Shown here: piece after piece, positions 24,154-34,181 of the stretch
Layout of the letters: every line of letters starts with the position of its first letter
How positions within the stretch are numbered: the stretch's first letter is position 1
Assembly (NCBI GenBank): GCA_003133225.1
Contig: PKWL01000137.1
Location: 1-64,000 of the forward strand
Source of the DNA: Janthinobacterium sp.
Lineage (GTDB): Bacteria > Pseudomonadota > Gammaproteobacteria > Burkholderiales > Burkholderiaceae_D
Length of the DNA: 64,000 nt
Direction of reading: 5' to 3'
Program-made: the position numbers and the translations under genes
Notes under the pieces: generated by a model
Told to the model about the DNA's origin: nothing
Database searches by the model: none
What the model saw: only the letters and a program-made list of their open reading frames with translations

Positions 24154-25047
24154 ATGCAGGCAAAGGTAAAGGAAGCAAGAGGCGGCGCTTGCGGCGGCAG
24201 CGCCGCGCGTGCCTTAGGCGGCCGCAGATTCGCGGGGCAACAGCTGGTGAAAAAATTGCTGCTCGCGTGCTGGAGCGTCCTTCTGGTCGGCTGCGCCGCC
24301 CCCGGCCCCCGCCTTGACGACACCTATTCGGCGCGCAGCCAAAGCAGCCGCGTCCGGTTCATCGTGATTCACTATACCGTGAGCGACTTGGGGCGCTCCC
24401 TCAAAATTCTGAGCGAGGGCGACCTTAGCTGCCATTACCTGCTAACGGATACCGACAAGCCGTTTTTTTATGCCTTGGTCGATGAAGGACGCCAAGCCAA
24501 CCACGCTGGCGCCAGCTTCTGGCACGGACATACCGACCTCAACAGTATTTCGATCGGAATTGAAATCGTCAACCCTGGCTTTAAGGACACGCCTGAGGGC
24601 CGCCTCTGGTCCCCCTACATGCCGGCGCAGATGGAGCAACTGATCGTGTTGCTCAAGCAAATCGTGGCGCGCCACGCCATCTTGCCGGAAAACATACTTG
24701 GCCACAGCGATATCGCGCCCCAGCGCAAGTCCGATCCGGGCCCCCTATTTCCATGGCAGCAGCTGGCCGCTGCCGGCCTCGTCACATGGCCGAATGCGGC
24801 CCGCGTGGCAAGCGAGCGCTCCCGGTTCGAGCGCCAGTTGCCAGATCTGCCCTGGTTTCAGATGAAACTGGCGCAGCATGGCTTCGCGGTTCCGCAAAAC
24901 GGCGAGCTCGACGAGGCCACGCGCAAGGTCTTGATCGCCTTCCAGATGAAGTATCGGCAAACGAAATATGACGGCGTGCCGGATGCGGAAACGGCCGCCT
25001 TGCTGGAGGTGCTAACGCTTCCCGTGTTGGCGCCGGGTGCGAAATAG
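24154..25047 (+). CDS. N-acetylmuramoyl-L-alanine amidase lipoprotein (AmiD-like)
   Basis: 297 residues from ATG 24154, which has a good AAGGAAGG site; a GTG at 24247 would give a more normal lipoprotein signal (VKKLLLACWSVLLVGC). The amidase_2 domain shows the zinc ligands: His in VRFIVIHYTVSD, His in QANHAGASFWHG and His/Asp in LGHSDIAPQRKSDPGPLFPW. A C-terminal peptidoglycan-binding helix bundle follows (FAVPQNGELDEATRKVLIAF). AmiD in E. coli is such an outer-membrane lipoprotein that cuts muramyl-peptide bonds. It ends the rightward cluster and converges on dacB. Confidence 0.9.
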   Translation: MQAKVKEARGGACGGSAARALGGRRFAGQQLVKKLLLACWSVLLVGCAAPGPRLDDTYSARSQSSRVRFIVIHYTVSDLGRSLKILSEGDLSCHYLLTDTDKPFFYALVDEGRQANHAGASFWHGHTDLNSISIGIEIVNPGFKDTPEGRLWSPYMPAQMEQLIVLLKQIVARHAILPENILGHSDIAPQRKSDPGPLFPWQQLAAAGLVTWPNAARVASERSRFERQLPDLPWFQMKLAQHGFAVPQNGELDEATRKVLIAFQMKYRQTKYDGVPDAETAALLEVLTLPVLAPGAK

Positions 25048-25165
25048 AGTGCTTCAAGCCTTTTCCGGGCCGAGCGCCCATGCGCTGCCGGAAAGCTTGC
25101 CATCGGCGTGCTCACCGAGCCGACTGTGACAAACGGCGCCCGGTGCGCCTGCGCACGCATCGGCG

Positions 25166-25193
25166 AGACAGACCGGTCAAGACGGGTCTGTCT
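25166..25193. terminator. Hairpin between convergent amidase and dacB genes
   Basis: AGACAGACC, 10-nt loop, GGTCTGTCT: perfect 9-bp stem placed between the ends of the amidase gene (25047) and dacB (25196). There is no T-run, so it is a weak or factor-assisted terminator candidate for both directions. Confidence 0.45.
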
Positions 25194-25195
25194 AG

Positions 25196-26665
25196 CTAGT
25201 TGACGGCGCTGGACGCCGCCACCCAGTTGATCAAAGCATCGAGTGCGGCGCGGCCGGCGCCGTTGCCGGCCAAATCATGGTTGATCATGGCCACGACCAC
25301 GCATTGCTGACCGTCTGCGTCCGCCACGTAACCGGCAATCGCCACCACATTTTTCAGGGTTCCCGTTTTGATGCGCGCGCGCCGGGCGGCCGGGCTGTCG
25401 CGCAAGCGGCGGCGCATGGTGCCGTCGACGCCGACAATGGGCAGGCTGGCCAAAAATTCCGGTGCCCATAGGCTGTGGCTGGCGGCCTGCAACAAGCCTG
25501 CCATCTGCACCGGGCGGATCCGTTCGATGCGCGACAGGCCGGAACCATTTTCCAGTACCAGCCCCTGATCATCGATATTGTGGCGTTGCAGCCACTGCCG
25601 CACCAGGGTCTCGGCGCGCGCCGCGGAGCTCGCTCCCGGCGCCAGCAGCGCGGGCACACTGCCCAAAACGGGATCGGACTCCAAGCTGCCCAAGCTCAGA
25701 TACAGCAGTCGCGCCAAGGTGTTATCGGACGATTTGTTGATGTCGCGCACCACTTCGGGCAGCGCGCGCGCGACGTGGTCGGTTAGCACTCGCATGCGCG
25801 GCAGCGCCGTCGTGGCCGTCGCCGCCTCCCGCACGACGCCGTTAAATGTGCCGCCCAAGCGGCGCCAAGTGGCGCGGAACAGGCGGTCGGCGTAGTTCTG
25901 GCGGTCAAGCACGTTGACACTGGTCGATTTGACGCAGTTTTTGGGGAAGGTGCCGTGCAGCATGACGCGCAGCTCGCCATGGTCGGCGCGGACATAGTCG
26001 GGCGTGCGCCATCCTTCCGCCCATTTGGCGCAGTCGGCCTCAATGAGTTTCATGTCGGAGCCCACTGTTACTTTCTCTAAGGCGGGCAGCATCATCAATT
26101 TTAGCTGGGTGCCAGTGCCGATCAAATCGATCTGCAACAAATTGGTATTGAGTAGCAAGGCATCCGGGATCACGTTGTAGCGAAACTCGGCGGCCTCGTC
26201 AAACGGCAGCACACCCTGGTCCGGTCGCGCCGGCTGGAACAGTTGGCGGTCGAGGATCAAGTCGCCCCCGATTTTTTGGATGCCCTGGTGGCGCAGGGCT
26301 TGCAGCATATGCTCTAGTACGTCAGCATTCAAGTCGGCATCAGCGCCGCCGCGCAGGATCAGATCGCCTTGCAACACGCCATTGACCAGGTCGGCATTGG
26401 TGCGCAATTCCGTGCGCCCCCGGAAGAGCGGGCCCAGCTCTTCAAGGCCGACCATGGTGGTTACCAGCTTCATCGTCGAGGCCGGTTGCATGCTGCGCTC
26501 GGCCCCTTCTGACAGCAAGGTGGTGTTGCCGCGCATGACCACGACCCCCACGGCCCCTTCCGGAATATTGGCCGCGCGCAGCAGTTGCGCGACCGCTTCT
26601 GGCAATTGGGCATGAGCGCTGGCGGCCAAGGTCAGCAGGGCAGTCGACAAAAGACGTCGGAACAT
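25196..26665 (-). CDS. dacB: D-alanyl-D-alanine carboxypeptidase/endopeptidase (PBP4, S13 family)
   Basis: 489 residues from ATG 26665, which has GAGGATC as ribosome site; the upstream TTG is not needed. A Sec signal peptide ends near AHA. Penicilloyl-serine active-site motifs are all present: SxxK in QPASTMKLVTT, SxN in INKSSDNTLARLL and KTG in RIKTGTLKNVVAI. The large insert between the first two motifs is typical of class C PBP4. It trims stem peptides and opens cross-links in the periplasm. It starts 8 bp after the fused spmAB gene, so the two are cotranscribed. Confidence 0.94.
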   Translation of the reverse strand: MFRRLLSTALLTLAASAHAQLPEAVAQLLRAANIPEGAVGVVVMRGNTTLLSEGAERSMQPASTMKLVTTMVGLEELGPLFRGRTELRTNADLVNGVLQGDLILRGGADADLNADVLEHMLQALRHQGIQKIGGDLILDRQLFQPARPDQGVLPFDEAAEFRYNVIPDALLLNTNLLQIDLIGTGTQLKLMMLPALEKVTVGSDMKLIEADCAKWAEGWRTPDYVRADHGELRVMLHGTFPKNCVKSTSVNVLDRQNYADRLFRATWRRLGGTFNGVVREAATATTALPRMRVLTDHVARALPEVVRDINKSSDNTLARLLYLSLGSLESDPVLGSVPALLAPGASSAARAETLVRQWLQRHNIDDQGLVLENGSGLSRIERIRPVQMAGLLQAASHSLWAPEFLASLPIVGVDGTMRRRLRDSPAARRARIKTGTLKNVVAIAGYVADADGQQCVVVAMINHDLAGNGAGRAALDALINWVAASSAVN

Positions 26666-26673
26666 GATGATCC

Positions 26674-27912
26674 TCAATGGAAAAAGAGATAGGCGACGGC
26701 GATGGCGGCGGCGATCCCGGCCAGATCGGCGAGCAGGCCGGCGGAGATCGCATAGCGGGTCCGTTTGATGCCGACCGAGCCGAAATACAGGGCCACGATG
26801 TAAAAAGTGGTGTCGGCCGAACCTTGGAACACGCAGGCTAAGCGTCCGACGAATGAATCGACGCCATAGGTTTTCATGGCATCGATCATCATTGCTTTGG
26901 ATCCGCTGCCGCTCAGCGGTTTCATGAGCGCGGTCGGCAGCGCCGGTGTGAAATCAGCATTCAAGCCCAGCTGCGCGAAACCCCAGTTCAAGCCGGACAC
27001 GATAAAGTCGAGCACGCCCGCGTTGCGGATCACGCTAATGGCCACCAGCATGCCCACGAGATAGGGGATGACGGTGAGCGAAGTATGAATGCCGCCTTTG
27101 GCACCTTCGATGAATGCCTCGTAGACATTGACCCGCTTGCGCAGGGCGCCGATGATGAACACGGCAATGACGACGAGCAAAATCAGATTGCTCGACACTT
27201 TCGAGACCAGTTCGATGTCCTGTTTATTGAGGTAGTGCGTGAAGTACCAGAGCACGCCGGCAACGGCCGCCGTCATGCCGCCCAGCCAGCTGAGGACGAC
27301 CCTGTTTAGCAAGTTGATTTGTTGCTTGATGGCGACGGTGACGATGCCGACCACAGTGGCGACATAGGTTGCAATCATGCATGGGATAAAAATGTCGGAA
27401 GGGTCGCGCGCGCCCAGAATGGCGCGTTGCGCCATGATCGCCAGCGGAATCAAGGTCAAGCCCGAAGTGTGTAGCACCAGGAACATGATTTGGGCATCGG
27501 TGGCCTCCTCTTTGTTCGGATTGAGCGTTTGCAAACTCTCCATCGCTTTCAGACCGAGCGGGGTGGCGGCGTTGTCTAGGCCGAGCAAATTGGCGGAAAA
27601 ATTCATCACCATGTGGCCGGTTGCGGGGTGGCCGTGCGGAATGCCGGGAAAGATGCGCGTGAATAACGGCGAGATCAGCCTGGCTAGGGCGCCGACCGCG
27701 CCCGCCCTTTCCCCGATGTTCATGATGCCCAGCCACAAGGTCATCACGCCGGCGAGCGGCAGGGCGATGTCCATCACGCCCATCCGGGCCGATTCGAAGG
27801 TGCCGTCGATGATGCGCCTGAAAATGTCGTTATCGCCCAAAACCAACCACTGCAACAGCGCGGCCAGAAAGCCGACTAGAAAGAAGCCGGACCAGATGTA
27901 GTTAAGTGCCAT
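26674..27912 (-). CDS. Fused SpmA-SpmB nucleoside-recognition membrane protein
   Basis: 412 residues from ATG 27912 (MALNYIWSGF). About ten hydrophobic segments and two copies of the nucleoside-recognition (Gate) domain: the SpmA-like half contains LWLGIMNIGERAGAVGALAR and GHMVMNFSANLLGLDNAATP, the SpmB-like half contains GAKGGIHTSLTVIPYLVGML and FQGSADTTFYIVALYFGSVG. In Bacillus spmA and spmB are separate genes beside dacB and affect spore-core dehydration; here they are one gene 8 bp upstream of a dacB of a different peptidase family. Transport substrate unknown. The ribosome site is weak. Confidence 0.88.
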   Translation of the reverse strand: MALNYIWSGFFLVGFLAALLQWLVLGDNDIFRRIIDGTFESARMGVMDIALPLAGVMTLWLGIMNIGERAGAVGALARLISPLFTRIFPGIPHGHPATGHMVMNFSANLLGLDNAATPLGLKAMESLQTLNPNKEEATDAQIMFLVLHTSGLTLIPLAIMAQRAILGARDPSDIFIPCMIATYVATVVGIVTVAIKQQINLLNRVVLSWLGGMTAAVAGVLWYFTHYLNKQDIELVSKVSSNLILLVVIAVFIIGALRKRVNVYEAFIEGAKGGIHTSLTVIPYLVGMLVAISVIRNAGVLDFIVSGLNWGFAQLGLNADFTPALPTALMKPLSGSGSKAMMIDAMKTYGVDSFVGRLACVFQGSADTTFYIVALYFGSVGIKRTRYAISAGLLADLAGIAAAIAVAYLFFH

Positions 27913-28178
27913 GGTGGATACTTTGGTGGGTGAATAATTTTGCAAACAAAGTATAGGGTATCGGGCCTCTGTCCTCAATTGATGAAAAGAAATGCGGATG
28001 ATGCATGTGAAGAAAATACCGGCCCGGGCGCTATCGATGGCTCGAGTTCCCGTGCGCGAAAACGCCGTCTTGATACAATGGCATGTAAAATACGTGTGCC
28101 GGCTCCGGTGGCCGTACTGCCCGCGCCGCAGGGCTGCGGCCGATCCCGGTACCGCCCCATCATCGCCGGGACCACAGC

Positions 28179-29081
28179 ATGCCAACAATCAAGCGCAAGG
28201 TGCCCGCCTACATCCTCAGCCATCCCTTTGGGTTTGTGCGGCAAACCTTAAAAGCCTTCCGCGCCAATCAGGGCTTACTGCTAGCGGGTGCGGTCGCCTA
28301 TTATTCACTGCTCTCGATCGTACCCATGCTGATGCTGGTTGTCGTTGCTTTGTCGCATTTCATCGACCAGACGGAGCTGCTGCTCACGCTGGGGCGCTAT
28401 TTGGAATGGCTGGTGCCGGGGCAGTCGGCATCGGTGGTGGCGGAGGTGGCGCATTTTCTGGCCCACAGGGACGTGATCGGCTGGGTCTTGCTGGTGTCCA
28501 TGCTGTTTTTCAGTTCGCTCGCCTTCTCGGTGCTGGAAAACGCCATATGCGTCATCTTCATCCACCGCGTCGCGATACGGCGGCGCCATTTTCTCGTATC
28601 GGCGATTTTGCCGTACTGCTATATCGTCTCGCTCGGGGTCGGCATTTTGCTGGTGACCCTGGTGGCGGGCAGCTTGCAAGTGATGGGCGAGGAAAGTGTG
28701 CAATTTCTTGGGCGCAGCTGGTCGCTGCATGGGATTTCTGGCGTGCTGTTGTATCTGCTTGGCCTGGGCGGAGAAATCCTCGTCCTCAGTTCCATTTATC
28801 TGGTGATGCCGGTCGGCCGCTTGTCCTACGGGCACGCATTGATTGGCGGCATTACGGCGGCCTTGTTGTGGGAGATCGCGCGCCATGTCCTGGTCTGGTA
28901 TTTCTCCACGCTATCGCAGGTCAATGTCGTGTATGGCTCGATGACGACGGACATCGTCGTCATGTTCAGTCTGGAAATCGGCGCCACCTTGCTCCTCTTC
29001 GCGGCCCAAGTGATCGCCGAATACGAGCGGGTCGGCAGCAACGAGCAAGGCGCGATCGCGCAGCCATTGAACACGAACTAG
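28179..29081 (+). CDS. YihY/BrkB-family inner-membrane protein
   Basis: 300 residues with about six membrane helices. The conserved opening LAGAVAYYSLLSIVPMLMLV (residues 37-56) and the C-terminal SQVNVVYGSMTTDIVVMFSL followed by GATLLLFAAQVIAEY identify the YihY/UPF0761 family, once called BrkB or RNase BN by mistake. Function is unknown. It is monocistronic and rightward, facing the leftward acyl-CoA dehydrogenase operon. The start at MPTIKRKVPAYI is well placed. Confidence 0.87.
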   Translation: MPTIKRKVPAYILSHPFGFVRQTLKAFRANQGLLLAGAVAYYSLLSIVPMLMLVVVALSHFIDQTELLLTLGRYLEWLVPGQSASVVAEVAHFLAHRDVIGWVLLVSMLFFSSLAFSVLENAICVIFIHRVAIRRRHFLVSAILPYCYIVSLGVGILLVTLVAGSLQVMGEESVQFLGRSWSLHGISGVLLYLLGLGGEILVLSSIYLVMPVGRLSYGHALIGGITAALLWEIARHVLVWYFSTLSQVNVVYGSMTTDIVVMFSLEIGATLLLFAAQVIAEYERVGSNEQGAIAQPLNTN

Positions 29082-29201
29082 CTGCGTGAGCGACGAGCTT
29101 AGCCAAAGCAAGTCGCTCGGTCCGCTTTAGAAAAACCCGAAGTAGCCGATGGGCGCCTTGGGAACCCGGGGGCGAGCCCAACGGCGGGTCGCGCCCCCCA
29201 T

Positions 29202-29224
29202 TCTCACGCCATGTTGGCGTGAGA
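29202..29224. terminator. Hairpin between convergent genes
   Basis: TCTCACGCC, loop ATGTT, GGCGTGAGA: perfect 9-bp stem between the BrkB-like gene (ends 29081) and the acyl-CoA dehydrogenase gene (ends 29237). There is no T-run; a probable weak terminator for either direction. Confidence 0.4.
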
Positions 29225-29236
29225 CAGCGATCGCTC

Positions 29237-30364
29237 TTACAGAGCGCGTGCGATGAGGATCTTTTGGATGTCGCTGGTGCCCTCGTAAATCTGGCACACA
29301 CGCACGTCGCGGTAGATGCGTTCAACGGGGAAGTCGGACACGTAGCCATAGCCGCCGTGTACCTGGATCGCATCGGAACACACGCGCTCGGCCATCTCGG
29401 AGGCGAACAACTTGGCCATCGCCGCTTCCTTCAGACAAGGCAGGCCGGCGTCCTTCATCGATGCCGCGTGGCGGATCAGCTGGCGCGCCGCCTCGATCTG
29501 CATGGCCATCTCGGCTAACTTGAATTGCACCGACTGGTGCTCGAAGATCGGCTTGCCGAAGGTTTCGCGATCCTTAGCGTAGCCAAGTGCCGCCTCGAAT
29601 GCCGCGCGCGCCATGCCGACCGCTTGCGATGCAATCCCGATGCGCCCGCCTTCCAGGCCGGAGAGCGCGATTTTGTATCCTTGGCCTTCCTCGCCGATCA
29701 AGTTCTCGGCCCCGATGCGGCAATTTTCGAACAAGATCTGCGCCGTGTCTGACGAATGCTGGCCCATCTTTTGCTCCAAGCCGGCCACGATATAGCCTGG
29801 CGTCGCGGTCGGGACCCAGAACGCGCTGATGCCTTTCTTGCCCGCCGCCTTGTCCGTGACGGCCATGACGATGGCGACGTCGGCGTATTTGCCGCTGGTG
29901 ATGAATTGCTTGACGCCGTTGAGCACGTAGCTGTCGCCTTCGCGCGTTGCCGTCGTGCGTAAAGCCGAGGCGTCGCTGCCGGTGTGCGGTTCGGTCAGGC
30001 AAAACGCGCCCAGCATCCGACCCTGGGCCAGCGGGCGCAGCCATTGTTCCTGTTGCGCTGGATTGGCGTACATCATGGCGATGCTGCACACCGGGCAATT
30101 GTTGACCGAGATAATGGTCGACGTGCCGCCGTCGCCGGCGGCGATTTCCTCCAGCACCAGGGCCAACGAGACGTAATCGAGGCCGGCACCGCCCAGTTCT
30201 TCCGGCACCGCCACGCCGAACGCGCCCAGCGCGGCCAGCTCTTTTAATTCCTCTTGCGGGAAGTGATGCTCCTTGTCCCAGCGCGCCGCGTTGGGGGCCA
30301 GGCGCTCACGCGAAAACGTGCGTAAGGCGTCGCGGATCATTTCATGTTCGTTGCTCAGTATCAT
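29237..30364 (-). CDS. Acyl-CoA dehydrogenase
   Basis: 375 residues from ATG 30364 (MILSNEHEMIRDAL). FAD-dependent dehydrogenase with the family signatures GAFCLTEPHTGSDASALRTT and QVHGGYGYVSDFPVERIYRD near the C-terminus, the latter including the Y-E region IYEGTSDIQKILIARAL where Glu serves as catalytic base in short/branched-chain members. The substrate may be a short or branched acyl-CoA. It is the last of five leftward genes beginning with liuA, 17 bp after the SDR gene. Confidence 0.9.
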   Translation of the reverse strand: MILSNEHEMIRDALRTFSRERLAPNAARWDKEHHFPQEELKELAALGAFGVAVPEELGGAGLDYVSLALVLEEIAAGDGGTSTIISVNNCPVCSIAMMYANPAQQEQWLRPLAQGRMLGAFCLTEPHTGSDASALRTTATREGDSYVLNGVKQFITSGKYADVAIVMAVTDKAAGKKGISAFWVPTATPGYIVAGLEQKMGQHSSDTAQILFENCRIGAENLIGEEGQGYKIALSGLEGGRIGIASQAVGMARAAFEAALGYAKDRETFGKPIFEHQSVQFKLAEMAMQIEAARQLIRHAASMKDAGLPCLKEAAMAKLFASEMAERVCSDAIQVHGGYGYVSDFPVERIYRDVRVCQIYEGTSDIQKILIARAL

Positions 30365-30381
30365 AGATTCTCGGAAAGTGA

Positions 30382-31050
30382 CTACCAGCCGATTGGCGTG
30401 CCGTCGTGGTTTAAAAAAGAGGCCCGGTCGGAACTGGCCAGGCCGGCGAGAGTGCTGCGGATGCCTTGCGCGCTTTGCTGCGGCGTCAGATCGGCGCTCG
30501 GGCCGCCCAAGTCGGTACGCACCCAGCCCGGATGGATGGCGACGCAGGTGGCACCTAAAGGGCCGTATTTGAGGGCGGTATCGATCAATACGGAATTTAA
30601 GGCGGCCTTGCTGGCTCGATACAGGGAGCCGGTCGGGTTGCCGCGCTCGCTGAGCGAACCCATATGGGACGATATGACGGCCAGCTTGCCGCGCACGGCG
30701 CACACCATGGGGGCGACGGTGGGCAACAGGCGCATCGCCGCCAGCACATTGGTGTGCATGACGTCGTCGAAATCCGTTTGCAGCGGGAAACCGTCATGGC
30801 GCGGCCCGTAGACACCGGCGTTCAGGATGGCCACGTCGAGATGTTCGCCATCGAGCTTCCAGCCGAGCGCGGCGCAGCCTTCCATATCGGTGACGTCGAG
30901 GCGCTGCGTTTGCGCTCCCAGTTTGGCCAGTGCGGCGCAGTCATCGGCCTGGCGCGCGGTGGCGATGACGCGCCAGCCGCTGTCTAGATATTGGCGCGCC
31001 AGTTCGTGTCCGATGCCGCGCGAGGCGCCAATGATTAGTGTCGTCGCCAT
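30382..31050 (-). CDS. Short-chain dehydrogenase/reductase
   Basis: 222 residues, classical SDR: cofactor loop LIIGASRGIGHELARQY (residues 5-21), NAG in VAILNAGVYG, catalytic Ser in VISSHMGSLSE, YxxxK in SLYRASKAALNSV, and PGWVRTDLGG. The N-terminal Arg after the glycine motif and the absence of an acidic residue at the end of beta-2 (TARQ) suggest NADPH preference. It lies between thiolase (49 bp) and acyl-CoA dehydrogenase (17 bp), so it probably acts on a hydroxyacyl or ketone intermediate, but the substrate is unknown. Confidence 0.85.
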   Translation of the reverse strand: MATTLIIGASRGIGHELARQYLDSGWRVIATARQADDCAALAKLGAQTQRLDVTDMEGCAALGWKLDGEHLDVAILNAGVYGPRHDGFPLQTDFDDVMHTNVLAAMRLLPTVAPMVCAVRGKLAVISSHMGSLSERGNPTGSLYRASKAALNSVLIDTALKYGPLGATCVAIHPGWVRTDLGGPSADLTPQQSAQGIRSTLAGLASSDRASFLNHDGTPIGW

Positions 31051-31099
31051 GCTGTTGTCCTCATTGGATTAAAGGAAAGGGCGCACTGGCGCCCGCCAT

Positions 31100-32296
31100 T
31101 TAGGCCAGTTCGATCGCCATCGCGGTCGCTTCGCCGCCGCCGATACAGAGGGCGGCGACGCCGCGCTTGGCGCCGCGTTTTTTCAAAGCGCCGATCAGGG
31201 TGACGATGATGCGGGCACCGGACGCGCCGATCGGGTGGCCTAAGGCGCAAGCGCCGCCGTGGACGTTGATCTTGCTGTGCGGAATGTCTAAGTCATGCAT
31301 GGCGGCCATCGGCACGGCAGCGAACGCTTCATTGATTTCGAACAGATCGACATCGCGCGCTGACCAGCCGGTCTTGCCCAGCAGTTTCTCGATGGCGCCC
31401 ACGGGTGCCGTGGAAAACAGGTTGGGCGCCTGCGCATGGGTGGCATGGCCGCGGATGGTCGCGATGACGGTGCAACCGAGTTTTTTGGCGGTGGACGCCC
31501 GCATCAGCACCAGGGCAGCGGCGCCGTCGTTGATGGAAGATGAGGAAGCGGCCGTGATGGTGCCATCTTTCTTGAAGGCGGGCTTAAGGGAAGGTATTTT
31601 TTCCAGCCTGGCTTTTTGTGGGCCTTCATCCTTGTCGATCACCGTGTCGCCGCCGCGGCCGGAGACGGTCACGGGTGCGATTTCCCACTTGAAGCTACCG
31701 TCGGCGGTGGCCGCCTGGGCCCGTTGGACGGAAGCGATGGCGAACGCGTCTTGCGCTTCGCGCGTGAACTTGTACTGGCTCGCGCACTCTTCGGCGAAGG
31801 TGCCCATCGAGCGGCCGTTGCCTTTTTCATCCTTGGAATAAGCATCTTCCAGACCGTCCATCATCATGTGGTCATAAATCATGCCATGCCCGATACGGTA
31901 GCCGCTGCGCGCTTTCGGGACCAGGTAGGGGGCGTTGGTCATCGATTCCATGCCGCCCGATACGATCACTTCGGCGCTGCCGGCGAGCAAGGAGTCATGC
32001 GCGAACATGGTCGCCTGCATGGCCGAACCGCACATTTTTGACAGCGTGACGGCGCCAGTCGACATGGGTAGTCCGGCCTTGATCAAGGCTTGACGCGCTG
32101 GCGCCTGGCCTTGGCCGGCCATCAGGCAATTGCCAAAAAACACGTGTTGGACGGTATCCGGCGCGATCCCGGCCCGCTCCACTGCCGCCTTGATGGCGAC
32201 AGCGCCCAGGTCGCTGGCGGTGATGCCGGCAAAGTCGCCCTGGAAGGCGCCCATCGGGGTGCGCGCTGCGCCGACTATAACAATAGGGTCATTCAT
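31100..32296 (-). CDS. Acetyl-CoA C-acetyltransferase (thiolase)
   Basis: 398 residues. Thiolase motifs complete: catalytic Cys in [36 protein letters not shown], the [17 protein letters not shown] block, His in [20 protein letters not shown], and the C-terminal Cys in [16 protein letters not shown]. It should split acetoacetyl-CoA to two acetyl-CoA, completing leucine degradation after acetoacetate activation, or act in beta-oxidation. Its start overlaps the end of aceK by 8 bp, so translation is coupled to aceK. Confidence 0.92.
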   Translation of the reverse strand: MNDPIVIVGAARTPMGAFQGDFAGITASDLGAVAIKAAVERAGIAPDTVQHVFFGNCLMAGQGQAPARQALIKAGLPMSTGAVTLSKMCGSAMQATMFAHDSLLAGSAEVIVSGGMESMTNAPYLVPKARSGYRIGHGMIYDHMMMDGLEDAYSKDEKGNGRSMGTFAEECASQYKFTREAQDAFAIASVQRAQAATADGSFKWEIAPVTVSGRGGDTVIDKDEGPQKARLEKIPSLKPAFKKDGTITAASSSSINDGAAALVLMRASTAKKLGCTVIATIRGHATHAQAPNLFSTAPVGAIEKLLGKTGWSARDVDLFEINEAFAAVPMAAMHDLDIPHSKINVHGGACALGHPIGASGARIIVTLIGALKKRGAKRGVAALCIGGGEATAMAIELA

Positions 32297-34112
32297 GGTC
32301 TATGGTCTCCAAAATTGGTGGCGTCGATGACGCCGGGTGGGGGGTAAGGGTGAATTGATTGCAAAAACGAATTTGCTGCGAATACGGAAACACATCGTCG
32401 ATAAAGCCATCCAAGATGCGTTGCTTGCGGGTCTGCCAATAAGCCTGCGTCAAGAGATCGGCGTGGTGTTTCATAAAATAGTGTCGAATTTTAGTGTTGC
32501 CCAGTAAAAACCTGCCGAATTGTTCCGGAAACACATCGTGCTTGCCGATCGCATACCAAGGCTCGGCCGCTATTTCATCTTCTTCATTGCGCGCCTCGGG
32601 GATCACGCGGAAATTGCAGTCGGTGATGTACTCGATCTCGTCGTAATCATAAAAAACGACCCGTTCGTTACGAGTCACGCCGAAATTCTTGTAGAGCATG
32701 TCGCCAGGGAAAATATTGGCAGCCACCAGTTCCTTGATGGCGTTGCCGTATTCGAGCACGCCATGTTCGACCATGGCGTCGTTGCCGTCCGCATTGGCGA
32801 GCCAAATATTGAGCGGCACCATGCGGCGCTCGATGTACAAATGCTTGATGATAATTTGCTCGTCTTCTTCTTCGACCAGCGAGGGCGCAAAATGTTTCAA
32901 CTCAACTAGCAAGGCTTCGTCAAAGCGGGTGCGCGGGAAGGCCACGTTGGAATACTCGAGCGTATCGGCCATGCGCCCGACCCGGTCATGGTTTTTTACC
33001 AGCAGGTATTTTTCCTTGATCTGGCTGCGGGTGGTCTCTTTCGGCGCCGGAAAAAAATCCTTGATCACCTTGAACACATAGGGGAAGGACGGCAGCGCGA
33101 ACACCAGCATCACGAGGCCGCGTATGCCTGGCGCAATCTCGAAGCGGTCCGAGGAATGCTTCAAGTGCTGCAAATAATCACGGTAAAAAAGAGTTTTGCC
33201 CTGCTTTTGCAGTCCCAAGATGGTATAGATTTCACTGCGCGGCTTGCGCGGCAGCAGGCTGCGCAAAAATTGCACGTAGGCCGACGGCACTTCCATATCG
33301 ACCAGGAAATAGGCGCGTGTGAATGAGAACAGGAGAGTGATCTGCTCCAGATTGAACAAGATGGTGTCGAGAAACAGCTCGCCGTCGCCGTTATGCAGGA
33401 TCGGCACGACGAACGGGTATTCCCGGTTGCCGTTGATGCCCTTGCCTACAAGGTAGGCGCCTTTGTTGCGGTAAAACAGACTCGACAGCACTTGAATTTG
33501 ATGATTTGGCTCCATCTCGGCCGCGCCGAAAATCTGCTTGAGCCGGCCCTCCACCAGCTCGACATCATGGTCGAGATGGGCAAAATTGCAGTTCAGCTGG
33601 AAATTGGTGAAGATGCGTTTCAAGGTGAAGTGGAGGCCATCCTGGGCCGGATAATACACGCGGTAGGTTGGCGCCAGTTCCTCCGTCTCGATATATTCCG
33701 TCGACACGACGGGTCGTACAAAAATGAAGTCGTTGTGAAAATAGGTGCGGTGAAGGATGTTGCAGCAGACTGAGTTGAAGAAACTTTCGGCCAGTTCGGG
33801 CTGCTTATGATTGGACAACATGCCAATATAATGCAACTTCAACTCGCGCCATACTTCGTCGGTCAGTTCGCGCGGATCGTATTCATCTTCCAGCGTTTGC
33901 ACGCATTCCTGCACGCGCTTGTCGTAAAAACCGATGCGGTCCCGCGCCGCCTGCTGCGCCACGGCCCAGTCGCCATTCTCGAAGAGCTGCTTGGCGGCTT
34001 GGCTGGTGCTGCGGAACAGGCGGTAGTGCTTGTCAAAACCGTCACGAATCGCGCACGCAATATCGAAGGCGATCTGGGAAGACAGCAGTTTTGGGAACGC
34101 ATCTTGAGTCAT
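32289..34112 (-). CDS. aceK: Isocitrate dehydrogenase kinase/phosphatase
   Basis: 607 residues, full length for the family. The bifunctional enzyme phosphorylates isocitrate dehydrogenase to close the TCA step and force flux through the glyoxylate bypass, and dephosphorylates it again. Characteristic blocks are seen: [20 protein letters not shown], the ATP-binding region [16 protein letters not shown], and the C-terminal kinase segments [40 protein letters not shown]. It is 69 bp downstream of liuA and overlaps thiolase by 8 bp; aceA and aceB are not nearby. Confidence 0.96.
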   Translation of the reverse strand: MTQDAFPKLLSSQIAFDIACAIRDGFDKHYRLFRSTSQAAKQLFENGDWAVAQQAARDRIGFYDKRVQECVQTLEDEYDPRELTDEVWRELKLHYIGMLSNHKQPELAESFFNSVCCNILHRTYFHNDFIFVRPVVSTEYIETEELAPTYRVYYPAQDGLHFTLKRIFTNFQLNCNFAHLDHDVELVEGRLKQIFGAAEMEPNHQIQVLSSLFYRNKGAYLVGKGINGNREYPFVVPILHNGDGELFLDTILFNLEQITLLFSFTRAYFLVDMEVPSAYVQFLRSLLPRKPRSEIYTILGLQKQGKTLFYRDYLQHLKHSSDRFEIAPGIRGLVMLVFALPSFPYVFKVIKDFFPAPKETTRSQIKEKYLLVKNHDRVGRMADTLEYSNVAFPRTRFDEALLVELKHFAPSLVEEEDEQIIIKHLYIERRMVPLNIWLANADGNDAMVEHGVLEYGNAIKELVAANIFPGDMLYKNFGVTRNERVVFYDYDEIEYITDCNFRVIPEARNEEDEIAAEPWYAIGKHDVFPEQFGRFLLGNTKIRHYFMKHHADLLTQAYWQTRKQRILDGFIDDVFPYSQQIRFCNQFTLTPHPASSTPPILETIDHE

Positions 34113-34181
34113 CGTTCTTCTCGTTTCGCGGTCGTGAGGCGCTGACCGGTTAATCGGCTAATGGTCGGCGCCCACTGTCTA

